This document shows positions 63,412 to 64,000 of a DNA stretch of 64,000 nt, piece by piece. Origin of the DNA: Comamonadaceae bacterium (GTDB lineage Bacteria; Pseudomonadota; Gammaproteobacteria; Burkholderiales; Burkholderiaceae_C); assembly GCA_013297925.1 (NCBI GenBank), contig JAAFJC010000002.1, positions 43,403 to 107,402 of the forward strand, written 5' to 3'. The position numbers and the translations under genes are program-made. The notes beneath the pieces are model-generated. The model had not been told where the DNA came from. It did no database searches and saw nothing but the letters and a program-made list of their open reading frames with translations. The stretch's first letter is position 1. Every line of letters begins with the position of its first letter.

Positions 63412-64000
63412 TCAGCGCGGCCGTACGGTGACGATGCTTTGGGGGAACGTGCCCGCCGCAAAGGGGCTGCCCGCTACCGGGGTAAGCGTGCCCGTGACCG
63501 GATTGATGGTGTAGGCCGAGACGTTGCGGCTGTTTTGGTTGGCCACATAGGCAAACTTGCCGCTGGGGTCGACCGTGACAGCGATGGGGCCACTGCCCGC
63601 AGAAAAGGGGCTGCCCGCCACCTCCGTGAGCGCGCCGGTGCTGGGGTTGATGGTGTAGGCCGAGACGTTGTTGGTGCCGGTGTTGGCCACATAGGCAAAC
63701 TTGCCGCCGGGGTCGACCGTAACGGAGCGGGGGGAACTGCCCGCTGCAAAGGGGCTGCCCGCCACTGGGGTGAGCGCGCCAGTGCTGGGGTGGATGCTGT
63801 AGGCCGAGACGTTGTCGGTGAAAGCGTTGGCCACATAGGCAAACTGGCCGCTCGGGTCGACCGTGACGGAGACGGGAAAATCACCCGACTCAAAGGGGCT
63901 GCCCGCCACTGCCGTAAGCGCGCCGGTGCTGGCATTGATGGCGTAGGCCGAGACGTTATCGCTGCCGTTGTTGGTCACATAGGCGAACTTGCCGCTGGGG
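63412..64000 (-). CDS. Tandem-repeat beta-propeller protein, partial (N-terminus outside window)
   Basis: The ORF-track start (63978) is an internal GTG: the frame continues with SGKFAYVTNNGSDN to the window edge, so the gene starts beyond 64000. About 196 residues are visible, made of 48-residue (144-bp) units of the form GKFAYVAN...NVSAYTI...TGALTPVAGSPF, blades of a YVTN/lactonase-like propeller. The units are nearly identical at DNA level. The protein ends SIVTVRPR. Such proteins are usually secreted or surface-located; no function is assigned. Confidence 0.8.
   Translation of the reverse strand, partial: PSGKFAYVTNNGSDNVSAYAINASTGALTAVAGSPFESGDFPVSVTVDPSGQFAYVANAFTDNVSAYSIHPSTGALTPVAGSPFAAGSSPRSVTVDPGGKFAYVANTGTNNVSAYTINPSTGALTEVAGSPFSAGSGPIAVTVDPSGKFAYVANQNSRNVSAYTINPVTGTLTPVAGSPFAAGTFPQSIVTVRPR

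Noticed and set aside
63412-64000. CRISPR-like array
   Set aside because: Regular 144-bp spacing reflects in-frame protein repeats, not short repeats with unique spacers.

Overview
The window is chromosomal DNA of a betaproteobacterium in the order Burkholderiales, most like Comamonadaceae. The evidence is the uninterrupted block rpsB-tsf-pyrH-frr-uppS-cdsA-dxr-rseP-bamA-skp-lpxD-fabZ-lpxA-lpxB-rnhB-SpoU methylase, the carA/carB-greA-dnaE block, a cyanide-insensitive-type cydAB pair, a Bug-family receptor and an S-adenosylhomocysteine (SAH) riboswitch ahead of ahcY. The taxonomic call rests on gene content and order only. No tRNA, rRNA, CRISPR array or intact insertion sequence was seen.

Layout. 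(1) 1-7.4 kb is an accessory cluster. On the minus strand are a very large helical protein, a [2Fe-2S] ferredoxin, a V4R-domain protein and a partial gene. A heme oxygenase is divergent from them, and two small winged-helix-like proteins converge on it. Heme oxygenase plus ferredoxin plus V4R suggests tetrapyrrole/bilin chemistry. (2) 7.4-24.6 kb is ordinary accessory metabolism: a LysR regulator with an 11-G tract, an alpha/beta hydrolase, a secreted beta-propeller with a polysaccharide deacetylase, a GbsR-type regulator with cydAB, LysR divergent from two pirins and a WrbA-like flavoprotein, a DUF599 protein with a 7TM-DISM/degenerate-GGDEF protein, a D-amino-acid dehydrogenase and an amidase. 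(3) 24.6-40.2 kb is the translation, isoprenoid, outer-membrane and lipid A block. (4) 40.2-52.3 kb holds carA, an unrecognised secreted protein, carB, greA, dnaE, a HAD phosphatase and prfC. (5) 52.4-54.5 kb is a retron-like cassette: a small membrane protein, a non-coding RNA bounded by a perfect 16-bp inverted repeat, and a reverse transcriptase resembling those of myxobacterial retrons. (6) 54.5-57.9 kb is a methyl-cycle unit: SAH riboswitch, ahcY, tlyA-like methylase and metF. (7) 57.9-64 kb, minus strand, holds a GspE-like ATPase, a spermidine-synthase-like protein, a UDG-superfamily glycosylase, tatD, a DUF486 membrane protein, a Bug receptor and a 144-bp-repeat beta-propeller cut by the window edge.

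Two dispersed repeat families overlie this. One is a roughly 30-45 bp element (core GCCGGCATAGAATCTGCGC) with about 15 copies. Ten lie inside open reading frames without breaking them, and one supplies the apparent start codon of uppS. The other is a 106-134 bp palindromic element with three intergenic copies.

The most interesting items are the retron cassette with its unrecognised membrane partner, the gene-invading repeat family and the heme oxygenase/ferredoxin/V4R/giant-protein cluster.
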